Source: Immersiella caudata
Lineage: Eukaryota; Ascomycota; Sordariomycetes; Sordariales; Lasiosphaeriaceae
Assembly (NCBI GenBank): GCA_030512335.1
Contig: JAULSU010000001.1
Span: forward strand, 2,108,001 to 2,172,000
Length of the DNA: 64,000 nucleotides
Reading direction: 5' to 3'
The notes under the pieces are model-generated. The model was given only the letters and a program-made list of their open reading frames with translations, was not told where the DNA came from and ran no database searches. Of this stretch, positions 33,521 to 44,313 are shown piece by piece (within the stretch, counting starts at the first letter, position 1; each line of letters begins with the position of its first letter). The translations under genes and the position numbers were made by a program.

Positions 33521-34399
33521 TCAAATCCAAGTAATCGCCACATCCGCATCCCCCTCCTCAATCTCCTCATCGACATCCCTCCCTTCCCCGTACAAAACCT
33601 CACAAACCCCCGCCAGCGGCACATCCATGACCGCATCCGTCCCCTCATTCCACACATTCCTCCAATTCAACCCACTCCCCGGGGCCACCAGTCCTTCCTC
33701 CCTCTGCCTGCTCCTCCTCTCCCCCCTCCGCTTCCCCCCCTCGACCTTCAACCGCCCCTTCGAATCCACCACCGCCACCTTAGCCGCGTCGTCCACAATC
33801 GTCTCAATGCTCCTTAGCGGCAGCGTCATGATCTCAGTGTTGTACGCCGCCAACGCGACGTAGATGTAGACGTACAGCATGACCAGGAAGCTCGGTATCG
33901 CCAGCGACCACCATCGGTTCGGGTAGTAATATATCCCCAGCGCGTGTAGGAACGGCGAAGGGAGGTAGCTCCATAGGAGGTATATTAAGAAGCAGAGGCT
34001 GCTGAAGAGGTAGAGCACAAAGCCGTAGTACTCGTACGTCGGGACCTTGGGGCTTGCGCGCGGCAGCGGCTCAGCGGGATTGTCATCGTCGGATTGATCA
34101 GGGGTTGTAGGTCGCGACGGGCGCAGGAGAGAGGTAAGTGACGGGGAGGGGGGTAAGGGTGTGGGTGGGCGACCGTAGAAGGGCGGCGCGAAGGTGTGTT
34201 GGGAGAAGGGCTGCGGAAGGGGGAGAGGTTCGTCTTCATCTTCTTCGTCGGAGGCGGAAGCGGAAGCGGAGGAGAGGTCGTCCGAGGTGGACGCGTCGGA
34301 GGCGGGGTGGTTGGAGGAGAGGAGGGGGAAGTCCCCGTCGTCTTCCTCTTCTTCGGATGTTATTGGCATGGTGTTGGCATTTGGTTGTCTGGGCGGCAT
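33521..34399 (-). CDS. GPI19: PIG-P domain protein, GPI-GlcNAc transferase subunit (GPI19)
   Basis: Subunit of the endoplasmic-reticulum complex that starts GPI anchor synthesis by moving GlcNAc to phosphatidylinositol. Single exon, 292 aa. I take the start at 34399 (MPPRQPNANTM); upstream in-frame starts at 34591 would add an unlikely N-terminus. Residues 1-120 are acidic, Ser/Pro-rich and disordered (TSEEEEDDGDFP, SDEEDEDEPLP). The PIG-P domain follows: VPTYEYYGFVLYLFSSLCFL, a first TM segment, the loop YYPNRWWSLAIP, and a second TM segment (SFLVMLYVYIYVALAAYN). It then ends with the family's post-TM motif MTLPLRSIETIVDD. The tail is charged. The long disordered N-terminus is usual in filamentous fungi and absent from yeast Gpi19. 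Confidence 0.92.
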   Translation of the reverse strand: MPPRQPNANTMPITSEEEEDDGDFPLLSSNHPASDASTSDDLSSASASASDEEDEDEPLPLPQPFSQHTFAPPFYGRPPTPLPPSPSLTSLLRPSRPTTPDQSDDDNPAEPLPRASPKVPTYEYYGFVLYLFSSLCFLIYLLWSYLPSPFLHALGIYYYPNRWWSLAIPSFLVMLYVYIYVALAAYNTEIMTLPLRSIETIVDDAAKVAVVDSKGRLKVEGGKRRGERRSRQREEGLVAPGSGLNWRNVWNEGTDAVMDVPLAGVCEVLYGEGRDVDEEIEEGDADVAITWI

Positions 34400-34818
34400 T
34401 GGCTTGTCGCGAAGTTGAAGGAGATGGATTGGGGGACTTGGCCGTTGTATCCACTGACGTGGGTGGGTATCAACGGGCGTACCCGTCCCAGATCGCCAAG
34501 TGGCGCAGTCGGCCCCCAACCTCAGCACTGCAATTTTGGCATCAAAAGAGGCGACGAAGGTGAGAAGTTTCTCAACACCTCGCGCACTCACTGCAATTTA
34601 GCATTAAAGAAGGCATGGCAACAAACTCTGAATTCTCGCGTATTTCCTTCGTGTTGACAACCAATACTGCAATTTTAAGCCCGGGGTAGGGGAGCAATTC
34701 ATCCAATCCGGAACAGTCAGGGGTTCACTATACAGTGCAGCATCTACGTACCACATGGCATCGACGCAGGCACATGAACATTAAACATCGTAACATTAAA
34801 TACCCGTGCTCGCTCTAC
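34400..34818. other. Intergenic region, PIG-P promoter
   Basis: Holds three related CTGCAATTT-containing motifs (34526-34680, listed separately). The rest is the 3' flank of VPS8. Confidence 0.55.
34526..34680. promoter_or_regulatory. Three copies of a CACTGCAATTT(W)GCATNAAA motif
   Basis: Copies at 34526-34546, 34589-34608 and a shorter one at 34664-34680 share the core ACTGCAATTT, spaced 63 and about 75 nt. They lie 130-280 nt upstream of the GPI19 start. This looks like a clustered binding site or a small dispersed repeat; the binding protein is unknown. Confidence 0.45.
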
Positions 34819-37800
34819 CTACCCATCAATAGGGCACCTATACTCCCCATGTATCGTCCTCCTCCTCCCTTCCCTCGCTTGCAGCTCCTCCAAACAGCTC
34901 TGATGATAGATATGCCTACACGCCAGCACAACTAGCGCCCCTCCCTTCCTCTCACCAAGTCCACTCGGGCTGCTGCCCCCTGGAACTCCCCAATCCCTCC
35001 CTTCCATGTCCAACCTCGGGCTCAAGTCCTTGCCCTTTCCCTTTCCATTGTATTCCTCCTCTGCCGGTGACCCGGGCACACTCCCGCCCTTCCCCTCCAT
35101 TGCACTCCCTGGGCTAAGCAAGCCAGGATATTTCTTTTGCATCCGCTTCTTATCTTCTTCTGCCTGTCGCTCCTCCCAGGCCTCGAAGACATTGCCGGCT
35201 ACACCTGGTCCCCACACGCGTCGCCCGCAGGCTTCGCATGTAGATCCCCTGGGCCTCCATCCGCGTTGGCGGAGTTCTACGGCCTGTTTGACGCTGACAA
35301 AGAGGCTTCGTTCCAGGAGGCGGTTCGATAGACGGAGGATAGATTCCTCGTAGGCGTAGGCGGAGAAGATGGAGGCAAGGACGGCGCGAAGATCAGCGAG
35401 GTTAGGAGACGAGGCCGCAGCGCGGGTCAAGAAGGCACGGAGGACGCGGAGAAACGAGAGGTTGGTGCCGATGGAAGAGGCGCTTCTGGTGGCGGAGGAG
35501 GGTGTGGGCGGAGCGGAGGTCGATGTGAGCAGGGCGGTGAATGTGTTTTGAACAAGAGAGCGGAGCAGGGTTAGCAGTTTGGTTGCACCAAAGGAACGGG
35601 AGGATCCGTCGTCGTGGATGTCCCCATTGGGTATTTGGGGTGGCTCCTTGTCGGCACAGGCTTGCAGGTCAGCTGATAACTGCTTCGTGATTTGAACCGT
35701 CTTGCCAATAAGGTCCAGCCACAACTCCTCGTCAGGTGAAAGTGCGTCCTTCGTTGGGGACTTTTGACGCCGCCGCGAGACGCTACCATCGCGAAAGGTC
35801 TTCGTCTGTCCCTGGCACAGCCAGATGCCAACGCGGGTGTATTTCTGGAGGGCCTGCATCAAATCCTCTGCCGATTCCTGGAGGTTGATAACAGCGTGAT
35901 CTTCGGAACCCACACCATCCAGCAAGTTATGCAGCGCTGATTCGAGCGTTCCGAGATGTTTTGTCAGCCTTCCCATAGCCTCTTGAACCTGTCCCTCTTT
36001 CGCCATGAGGATGACAGCGGCATCAATAACACCTGTCTCTTCCATCGTGGGAAGTAGGTTCTCCAGCTTCAGATCGGCAGACGGAATCACTCCGACGTAT
36101 TCGGGCACGTGTGAAGGGTCGAACTTGCACATCAGTCGCATATACAGCTCCACGAGGTCTGTCTCCAAAGACTTATCGAGAGACGAACCCTCCTCGGGCT
36201 CGAGAATGGTCTTGAGATAGTCATACTGTAGCCCGGGTTGCGCAGAGACGGAATCGAGAACGTGTCGGTGTAGTTGCGGCGCGCTGTCTGATATGGTTTT
36301 GGCAGCCCTTTGGGGATCGAGCTTGACAAGGGCCACCGAGTGCTCCTTGATGACATTGTGCACGTCCTGTATTTGGCGGCGCGTGAGACCAGTTTGGGGC
36401 TGCAGGCAGACCATGATGCAGTCAAAAAGCGCATCACGGTCGTCCGGATCCTCAAAATAGGTCTGGACAAGATTACCGTACTGTTTGTCGGCCCGGTAGA
36501 TACGCTTCAAAATTCGGTAGAAGCCTGCCTCCTTGAACAGGGGGATCAGATCCGAAATGTCCGGTGGTTGGTAAACAGAGAGCAGGTATTCAGAGCTGAG
36601 CTGCGCGTCTTCAAACAAGTCCTCACCGGGGTAGTGGCACAGGCCGGCCAAGACCTTGGTAAGTGTCGACCCAGAGAATAAGAGGTACTGAGGATATTTC
36701 GGGAGGCTCCTGGCAATAAACATGTCGAGATAAATAGTGTCGGCAGGGGGGAAATCTGTGGGGTTCATGATCTCCATCAAGATCGAGACGATATACTGCC
36801 TGTCGACCGTCAGGCCGAAGATCTGTTCTTCAGGTAGGTCGCGGCCGGGACTACCATTCATCTGCCTGTCTGGTGAGTCGTTGAGAAAAGAGTCCTCAAA
36901 CGCCTCGTTGAGCGCACTGAGGAAGTCTGGGGCGTGGAATTTCAGGATCATTCGGAGATACGGAAACGAGGGTTCCTGAGACTGCGTCGGTTTGGTGAGG
37001 AACCGTTTGTTGGTTCCCTTGGGCCATGTGATGCTCTTTCCTGAAAAGAGGCACCAGTATAGCTCGGCCTTGGCCTTTTGGCTGATGGTTTCAGGGATGG
37101 ATTCGCCTGTTGGGTAGACTCGTCCTGTGAGGACGTAGGAAAGGTAGGTGAAGATCTTGTATGCGCTCAGCCCAGCCTCGTCTGCCATCAGGTTCCCAGA
37201 CTCTGCAAACTCGCCGTTCTGCATTAGCGGTACCAGCAGTGCCAACAGATCCAGGAGCGGGGTGATATAGTCACCCAGCGCCTGGTTCCAGACGTAGATT
37301 AATGCATCGTACAGTCCGTGGCGCTTGCAAAGAATCGTGATCTGATCCAGGTCAAGGGTTGCAGTGTCCAAGTGACAAATCAACTCTTCAAGACGACTTT
37401 CCCACCCTTTGGTGACGAAATGGGCGACCAAAGCCTTCATAACCACTGGCGGTATTGTTGTGATCGTCTTGTCGAGAATGTACGGCTCGAGAGTCTCAAG
37501 AAAGATGCCTTCAACGCCCGCATCCTCGTACAGGTCGTACATCTCGTCGAAAAGGAAGTCAATGTCGCCTGCACATTGACAGCCGACAAAGCATGTCTCG
37601 GCAAGCTCTCGGAGATGGTTGTCATCTGCCTTTCCCTTGGCCTTTTGCCTCTGGCCAAACGCATACTTCAGCGACGCGCTCATGATTCCCATCAGCTTAT
37701 CCAAGACCATCGCATGCCTTAACGGAGTGTCTTCGGGTAGCCCGACAGTAAGCTTGTTGGCATCACCAGTATAGTACGAAGTAGCGAGCTGAATTGCGCC

Positions 37801-39791
37801 CACATAGTCTCCGTTCTCCATCAGAGCGGTAAGTCGGTCAGCCCAGTTGGAGAGAGCCCCGATCGAGACGTCATTGAACCCCAAGAGAAAAAGCCGCCCT
37901 TTGTAGGCTTTGAACCCCATGTAAAAGGCATCGGCCACGACGCCGTGCATCGAAGTATCGTCCTCGTCCAGCTGTTCAACCAAGGAGTGGAGTTGCTTCG
38001 AAAACAGATCAACGTGGTAGATATGCTTGTAAATCAAGTCAAAAGCCTCCGTCATCCTCATGCTTCGGTCTTCCAGTACAATCAACCTCTGACTGATAGT
38101 CAGAACGGTCAAGACAGACCGGCTAAGCCACTGCACAGCGACGATTGGCTCCTCACACTTCCACCGACTGCGCGCTCTGAACTTCAGGCTCGCAGGTTTG
38201 TCCTTGTCCTCGGCCGGGATCTCATCGACGTCGAGAACCGTGAGGACATTGGACCAGCAGTAGACCAGTTTGACCTTTGACATGTGGCTTCCTGTGATGG
38301 GATCGGCTACCTTTAACTTTACAGCGGGAAACCAGGCTAGACAGCCCGTCATCGCGCTGTGTGCAGCAACCTCCTTCGGGCGAGCCGATTTGTGCTGTGT
38401 CTGGGCCACGGGCGTGGTCGAAACAATGACCAAGAGATATGGTGTGAGCATAGCCGTCAGGCCTATCGTATCAGTAGCCATCTCAACGTTTCCGAGGGGC
38501 AGAGATGCAAAGGCTAGAACCGTGCTGGGCTTCAGCGTCCTCCCTACGGGAGGTTTAGAGTCCGGATACCGACCAAGGATCCTTGTCGTTTTGACAGTCC
38601 TGCCGAGCGATCCAGTGCCGCGGGTTGCCAGATGTGAAAATGCCATCCCGCGGTTATCTGCAGAAACAAGTGCTGTATGCCGAATGCCCAAGAAGCCAAG
38701 ATGGGTGATGGCAACGTTCGGAATGTGGCCGTCCATTGTACGATTCTGGAGCTGCGATACATCCAACGGTGGGATGCTCAAAAACGGCCTTGCAGCTCCG
38801 CGGGTGGTATCCCAGGTAAATATGCTCCCGTTTGCATGCCCACCAGCGATGGTGGTGTGGTCCGCCGAAACGGCGATAGAGGTAATTGGCCCAGATTCAA
38901 CGGCTGGAGTCGAGTCAGTCACAAAACAGGCATCACGGAACAGAGCGAACCAACCTTTCGTTCCCGGACCAATAATCATCTTCAGGTTCTGGTTGTAGTC
39001 AAACATTAAGATTATCCCCTTCGATGTCCCCAAAACAATGGTAGCCGCGACAGCTAAGCAAGTCGGAGAGCCAAAGTTTCTCCTCCCTGCCTCTGAGAAC
39101 GCCTGGCCGTTGAGTTTGCTCAGCTTTGTCCACCGTACAACCTCCCATGGCGGCGATGGCGTGTCTGTCTCTCCAGGGTCTAGCAAAAACTGGCTGGTTA
39201 CTGAGACGGTCCTGCTGTGACCGCCCAGAAACGCTGGAGATGATGGTCTGCTGGATGAGCTGATGCTTGGGGAGGAAATTCGCGATTGGAACCTCCTATC
39301 GAATGGTCTGAAAGAGGGCGTCGGGCTTCTGAGGCCTGGGCGCGAGCCACGGATTGGGAGAACACTGCTGCTGGCTGGTGACGAAACCACGGAGCCCTAC
39401 TGCCATGTTAGCTCTTGTGCCAACCTCGAGACGCTCGAACGAGGCCAAATACCTGCACAGACGGAGAGTCGTCGGGTATCGAGAGTAGCGAGTCGATCGG
39501 GCTGCCGGCCCGCTGTGGTATCGCATCGGTCGATCCATCTTCCGAAACAGTCTCCTGGTCGGCCTCCAGCAGCTCCCGGTAGCGATTATTGATGGAAGTA
39601 CCCCCAATGGGCGGCACTGGAGTCGAGGCAGCCTGGCGCTCCTCCTCCAGGATATCCACAATGTGATCATCGTCGCGATCGCCCTTTACGGTCTCCACGT
39701 CGCTGGAGCTCTGCTCCTCGGCCAGAGACGGTTCTGTTGCGTCTGCCATGGTATCCTCCGGGCCATTTCTCCGGGGCGAACTCAAACTCAT
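34819..39791 (-). CDS. VPS8: VPS8, CORVET complex subunit
   Basis: Rab5-effector subunit of the CORVET tether, which acts in early endosome fusion. Exons: 39453-39791 and 34819-39396 (1638 aa; the intron 39397-39452 has a GTATTT donor). The start MSLSSPRRNGPEDT is the first ATG of the frame; an inner ATG at 39749 is possible. Residues 1-200 are disordered and Ser/Pro-rich. An N-terminal WD40-like propeller follows, for example FGSPTCLAVAATIVLGTSKG and TTIAGGHANGSIFTWD. The long alpha-solenoid middle includes HLRELAETCFVGCQCAG and RYLLFSGSTLTKVL-like helices. The C-terminal RING variant has CEACGRRVWG, then about 90 low-complexity residues, then CRHIYHQSCLEEL and a terminal CPIDG. The last ligand position is Asp, not Cys. 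Confidence 0.94.
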
Positions 39792-40341
39792 CGGGTTTGT
39801 CTGGCGTGCCGCATCGTTCTCTGGAGAATGGCCCAATGGGTATCGTGTTCAACTGGACAAACCAGGACTCGGTGGGATGCGGTAGATGCGACTGCGGCAA
39901 CGTCGGAATCGAAGCGCGGGCGCTCGTCGGGGGCGAGCTCTGTCGCTCGCGATCGCCAACAATTATCGATGGGGAGCCCTGCGCTCAGGAACCGCTCTAT
40001 GATCGTAGCAAGGTGTCGCCAACCTCTTTTAAAGCTGCAGAGTTGTAGAAGGCACTTACGCAGCTCCCCTGCATGGGTTCCTTGGGAGCTTGACGAGCAC
40101 CAGCCACACAGAACCGCCCAACGGCTGGGGGTGCCTTATCGATAAAGCCGACAGGGGCTAGCCTGGGGGATTATCACAGGCTGTTATTGCTCCCACGTCA
40201 CCTAGATCCAGAATTTATTACCAGGTCGCATTCACACCAGCAACACAAGACGACGTAGCACAGCGATTCCGCAACCACTACCGCCTACAGCAGAAGGGAC
40301 ACTCAATTCTTGGAGTTAAATTCCCAAAGATACCGACATCC
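39792..40341. other. Divergent promoter VPS8/GPALPP1-like gene
   Basis: 550 nt between two divergent genes. It contains the TTATCGATAA palindrome at 40136-40145 (separate entry). Confidence 0.6.
40136..40145. promoter_or_regulatory. TTATCGATAA palindrome (paired GATA sites)
   Basis: Same ten-base palindromic core as at 10875-10888. It lies 197 nt before the GPALPP1-like ATG and 345 nt before the VPS8 ATG. The inner TATCGATA also equals the animal DREF element; relevance in fungi is unknown. Confidence 0.4.
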
Positions 40342-41475
40342 ATGGCGTCGATAGGTCCTCAACTCCCCCCACATCTACAGAAGCGCAAACGAACCCCAAA
40401 AGACGATTCGCGCCATGCCGCGCCACCAGCAAAGACGACAAGGCGAGATAACGAGGACAAGACTCCCTTTGATGATGGCGACTCCTCGGATGATGGGTAT
40501 GGGCCATCTGCCCCAGCGGCTTCAACGAGCGGGAAGCCCGCACCAACAGTTTCGCGGCCATCAATTGGCCCCTCCCTACCACCCGATTTCGCAAGACAAC
40601 AAAAAAGCTCCCCAGGCCCCGCCACGTCGGGACCGCAAATAGGACCGACGTTACCCTCAGCAGCCTCCAACACGGACGAGATACCCCTAGATGCATACTT
40701 TGACTCCGATTCCACGGGTCCAGCCCCGCCTGCAAAGGCCGGACCAGCTCCTCCTCCCCCCGCCCCAACCGTCAAGCGCGTCCTCGGACCAGCTCCACCC
40801 CCCGCAGACCTCTCCCAACGCCCAACGACAGACCCCGACTCAGATTCGGACTCAGATGACGACTGGGGTCCTGCGCTCCCATCGGCGACCGCCACCCGCA
40901 GCAGCGCATCCCTCCCACAGCCCGCTCAACGGCCAGCCGAGCCGGTAGCGCCCAAACGCGACGACTGGATGGTCGCACCACCAACAAGCAGCGGCTACCG
41001 CGAAGTAGACCCTACAAAGATCAAGAGCCGCAAGTTTGCCAGCGGTCGTTCCGCTGGTGAAAAACCCACCGGCGTGAGCAGCATCTGGACCGAGACACCA
41101 GAAGAGAAAGCCCGCCGGCTGGCCAACGCCGTATTAGGAAGGGAAGATCCATCTACAGCTACTACGCAAGCCTCAGCCGCGAGGCCATCTGTCTCATCAA
41201 GGCGGGCGGATGAGGACAAGATACGCGCCTTCACCGAGCAGACCCGGGGCCGGAGCTTGGTGGAAGAACACCAGGCGATGCGGCAAGCCGGAAAAGCAGC
41301 GCAAGGCGCGGACGGCAAGAAGGATATAGAAGAAGAAGACGATCCGAGTAAGAGAGCCTTCGACTGGGAGAAGGACATGAAGGTTGGCGGGCAAATCAGT
41401 AACACGCAAAGGCAACAGATGGTGAATCGGGCTGCCAATTTTGGAGGGAGGTTCTCGAAGGGGAGCTTTCTGTAA
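40342..41475 (+). CDS. GPALPP-motif protein (DUF3752 family)
   Basis: Single-exon gene, 377 aa, of the GPALPP1/DUF3752 family, nuclear proteins of unknown function conserved in eukaryotes. The N-terminal two thirds repeat the GPxLPP motif: IGPQLPPHL, IGPSLPPDF, IGPTLPS, LGPAPPP and WGPALPS, with Ser/Asp acidic stretches (DSDSDSDDDWGPAL). The C-terminal DUF3752 part contains RDDWMVAPPTSSGY, SIWTETPEEKARRLA and RSLVEEHQAM, ending SKRAFDWEKDMKVGGQISNT and FGGRFSKGSFL. The start at 40342 directly gives the first IGPQLPP repeat. It is divergent from VPS8. Links to splicing have been suggested for the family by co-occurrence but are not visible here. Confidence 0.92.
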   Translation: MASIGPQLPPHLQKRKRTPKDDSRHAAPPAKTTRRDNEDKTPFDDGDSSDDGYGPSAPAASTSGKPAPTVSRPSIGPSLPPDFARQQKSSPGPATSGPQIGPTLPSAASNTDEIPLDAYFDSDSTGPAPPAKAGPAPPPPAPTVKRVLGPAPPPADLSQRPTTDPDSDSDSDDDWGPALPSATATRSSASLPQPAQRPAEPVAPKRDDWMVAPPTSSGYREVDPTKIKSRKFASGRSAGEKPTGVSSIWTETPEEKARRLANAVLGREDPSTATTQASAARPSVSSRRADEDKIRAFTEQTRGRSLVEEHQAMRQAGKAAQGADGKKDIEEEDDPSKRAFDWEKDMKVGGQISNTQRQQMVNRAANFGGRFSKGSFL

Positions 41476-42709
41476 GCTCACAAATGTGATAGCATCTCTC
41501 TCTTGTTCGATATCAGGGGCTTTGAGGATGGGTACGTACATGGTTTCTGGGTTACTGATATGGGGCACCGTGGCTCTGAAATGAAGTCCTGGTTTGATGA
41601 TTTCCAGTCACCGAATCTGAAAACTGAAATTCCGTATTCAAACGCGCATCAGAACATCAATGAGAACAGTTTCAACCATTACACTTCTCATTTCGAAATC
41701 TATCTCAAGTAGACGTAGTTCTCGAGGTGACCAAAATCGTATGAAAGGGGTCACAACCATGAATACGTAAACATGACCAAACATAACGTCATCCTTTCTC
41801 TAAAGCGGTTGTAACAGCATCAACCCAGGTAGAAAGGCGGTTACAAACATGACTGAGCGGGATTTAAGCACACCCATTTCCGACATGCGCTAGTCCAAGG
41901 GGCAGGCGTGTCAGCGCCATAGTCTCTCACTTATGCTCCGTCTGAGCGTGAAAAGCCTCATGGGTCAAACATGCACCATCATATATCAACAGCGAGTAAT
42001 GGGATGTAGTAAAGCCTTGATTATATTGCTTCTCCCTCACCAATAAACACAGTCCCCAAGACGGACGTTTCGCTACCTACCTACACCTAACGTCATCTAA
42101 CACACCCTTTCCTTCCCGTTGTCGTTGCCAGACAACAAGCACAAGCGACCCGGCCTATCTGATGTCGCTGAACCCAGCTCCAAAAACTCCAATGCTCAAC
42201 GGGTTCTCAGGCATATACACCCCGGATATAAACGAACCCCCATTCCGCAACAAAAATTCCATCAGCCAACCACCTCTGTATGCATTCCCGAGATAAAACA
42301 GACCATGTTAAAGGAAAGAAAAGAAAATACATCCGCCATCCCTGTTGTTGTCCACCCTCTTGGGTGTCCAGCTTTTGTAAAAAATGGTCGTCCGCACATA
42401 CCGTGGCGCTTGTCGTGCAGTCAAGTATGCAGCAGGCAAGACGAATGCGATCCAAGCTGGTGGTGAGCTTTCAGCCAGGGCGAAGTGGCACGGTGTGAGT
42501 ATATAGTTGTCGATAAAGGTCGTGGCATAACTGAGCGTGATATGTGTTTCATCTCGCCCAACGTGGCAGAGGCATGGCTAGCGCCAAGGTGAGTGCAGTC
42601 TGTGTTGTGGATATGCACAGGAATGTACATCGGAATTTGGAGGGGTATCGATGGAATCAATTCATAAATACTGTCTCAACGTCTGAAACCGCCCGTGTAG
42701 TCGCAGCTC
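41476..42709. other. Convergent intergenic region
   Basis: 3' flanks of the GPALPP1-like gene (+) and the RING gene (-). Small open frames (for example 41503-41712, 42119-42466) have no motif. Confidence 0.55.
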
Positions 42710-44313
42710 TTAGTTGCGAACGCCAGCCTCAAGATTCGAAGGTGTGACCGCATGATTGGCGCCGGATGCCATGGCGTCTGGGTCGTTGCGCCGCACTGCA
42801 CCCATCCGGAAAGCCGGGAACGCAGCGCGGAAGTTCGAAAACATGCTGCCAGACTGCGGCTGGGATGGCGGCTGGGGTTGGGTGCTTCTAGTCGGAGATA
42901 GCGTCTGGGCAGATGAGGGAGATACAGGGGCTTCGGGCTGCCTTCTAAACCTGTCAAAGAGTCCTCCACGACCAGCGCTGCCTTGGCCCTGGCGCTCAGT
43001 CCGATTGCTGTAGGAAGATTGGTCGGCGGCAGGGAAATGGGCGGCAACAGGTCGACCTCCGTACCTTCCGACGCTGAGAAACGTGCGTGGTGGCCTGTTG
43101 GGCAAGTTCATGCGCCTCTCAGATGGTAAGGTAACAGTGATGACGCCTGTAGGGGTCTCGCCACCCTCAGCTGCCGGATGACGAGGCTTAGGCGTGTAAT
43201 AATCGGCCTTGCAGAGCGGGCAGCATGCTCTCCGGCTCGTCAGCCAGGGGTCGAGGCAAACCGCATGAAAGGCGTGGCCGCAAGTGAGGCCACGCACGTC
43301 ATCGTCATCCTCGAGAGTGTCGATGCATATGGCACAAGTGTCACCTGATGTTCCCATGCACTCTGGTGGCAGGGCAGCGTCGATGTGTTCATCATCTTCA
43401 TCGTCGTCATCTTGGGATGCCCTGTTCGGGTCCTTGGACAAGGTTGCCGACTCGGAGACGGTGGGCACCAGGTGGGCATCTGTCGACGTCCGGGGTGCTG
43501 CAGGCGCCGTACTGGACGTGCTCTCTTTCGTAGCGTGTTGTGGCGCTGGCTTTTCCGTGGCGGCACCCGTTGCGCTGGTCGTCGGCCGTTCCTCTGCTGG
43601 CATGCGCTCCTTGGAAGGCAATTCGGGGGCTACCCCATCGGCGTCGCGGAGACTGCCCGGGCGGCTTGGCGGAGCGGACACTCCGCCGCGGGTCGGGAGA
43701 CCCTCTTGAGCACGACTCGCAACCCAATTCTTGTACTTGAGCATCGGAAATTTCTCGTTCACCTCGTCCATTGTCATAAGTTTCTTTTCGCGCCGGCGTC
43801 GGTGCGGTCGAGGCATGTTTTCCATGTTGATCGGCTCCCCATCCTCGTTCATGCGCATCTGGCGGCTCCGCGCATTATACCTGAAGCAGTACTTCACGCC
43901 AACAATAATCCTGAGATGCACAGTTAGACCACCGACCCCGAAGATAGCCGCATCGTACCGCCCGAAACTCACCAGAGGTTGGTAAAGACGACGCCGAACC
44001 CAAGAGCGACAAAGAAGAGCAACGGTGATGAGTTCGATCCGCCGCCGCCATTATTACCACCGTTGTTGCCGCCACCGCCGGGTCCGACTCCGGGCGGAGT
44101 TCCAGACCCAGGGCCATTGATCGTGGTATCCGAAGGCGAAACGCTGCTCGTTGTTGAGATAGTCCCGTTTGGTAATGTTGACAGAGTGGGCGTCGGCGTC
44201 GTGCTGGTGAGGAGAGTGTTCGAGGTAGTCGTGAGGGCCGTCGTCAGGGTGTCAGACGCCTGACGGGCCACAATCCGTATCCCCTCTGCCACCGCGGGAT
44301 TGAGGAATGCCAT
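42710..44313 (-). CDS. Membrane-anchored RING-H2 E3 ubiquitin ligase
   Basis: Exons: 43973-44313 and 42710-43910 (513 aa; the intron 43911-43972 lies inside the TM segment and keeps the frame). The N-terminal lumenal part is Thr/Ser- then Gly/Asn-rich with N-glycosylation sites. The TM helix reads SPLLFFVALGFGVVFTNLW and continues into IIVGVKYCF. A basic juxtamembrane patch (RPHRRRREKKLM) follows. The RING-H2 domain (about residues 325-370) shows CAICIDTLEDDDDVR, LTCGHAFHAVCLDPWL and CCPLCKADYY, with all eight ligands. The tail is Pro/Ser/Gln-rich. The layout matches fungal PA-TM-RING-like ligases of the Golgi/vacuole but has no PA domain, so substrate and compartment are open. About 5 kb without genes lies upstream. 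Confidence 0.9.

Noticed and set aside
34138..34657. Three long + strand frames opposite the PIG-P gene N-terminus
   Set aside because: They are antisense shadows of the low-complexity acidic region (GAG/TCC-rich codons) of the PIG-P gene.
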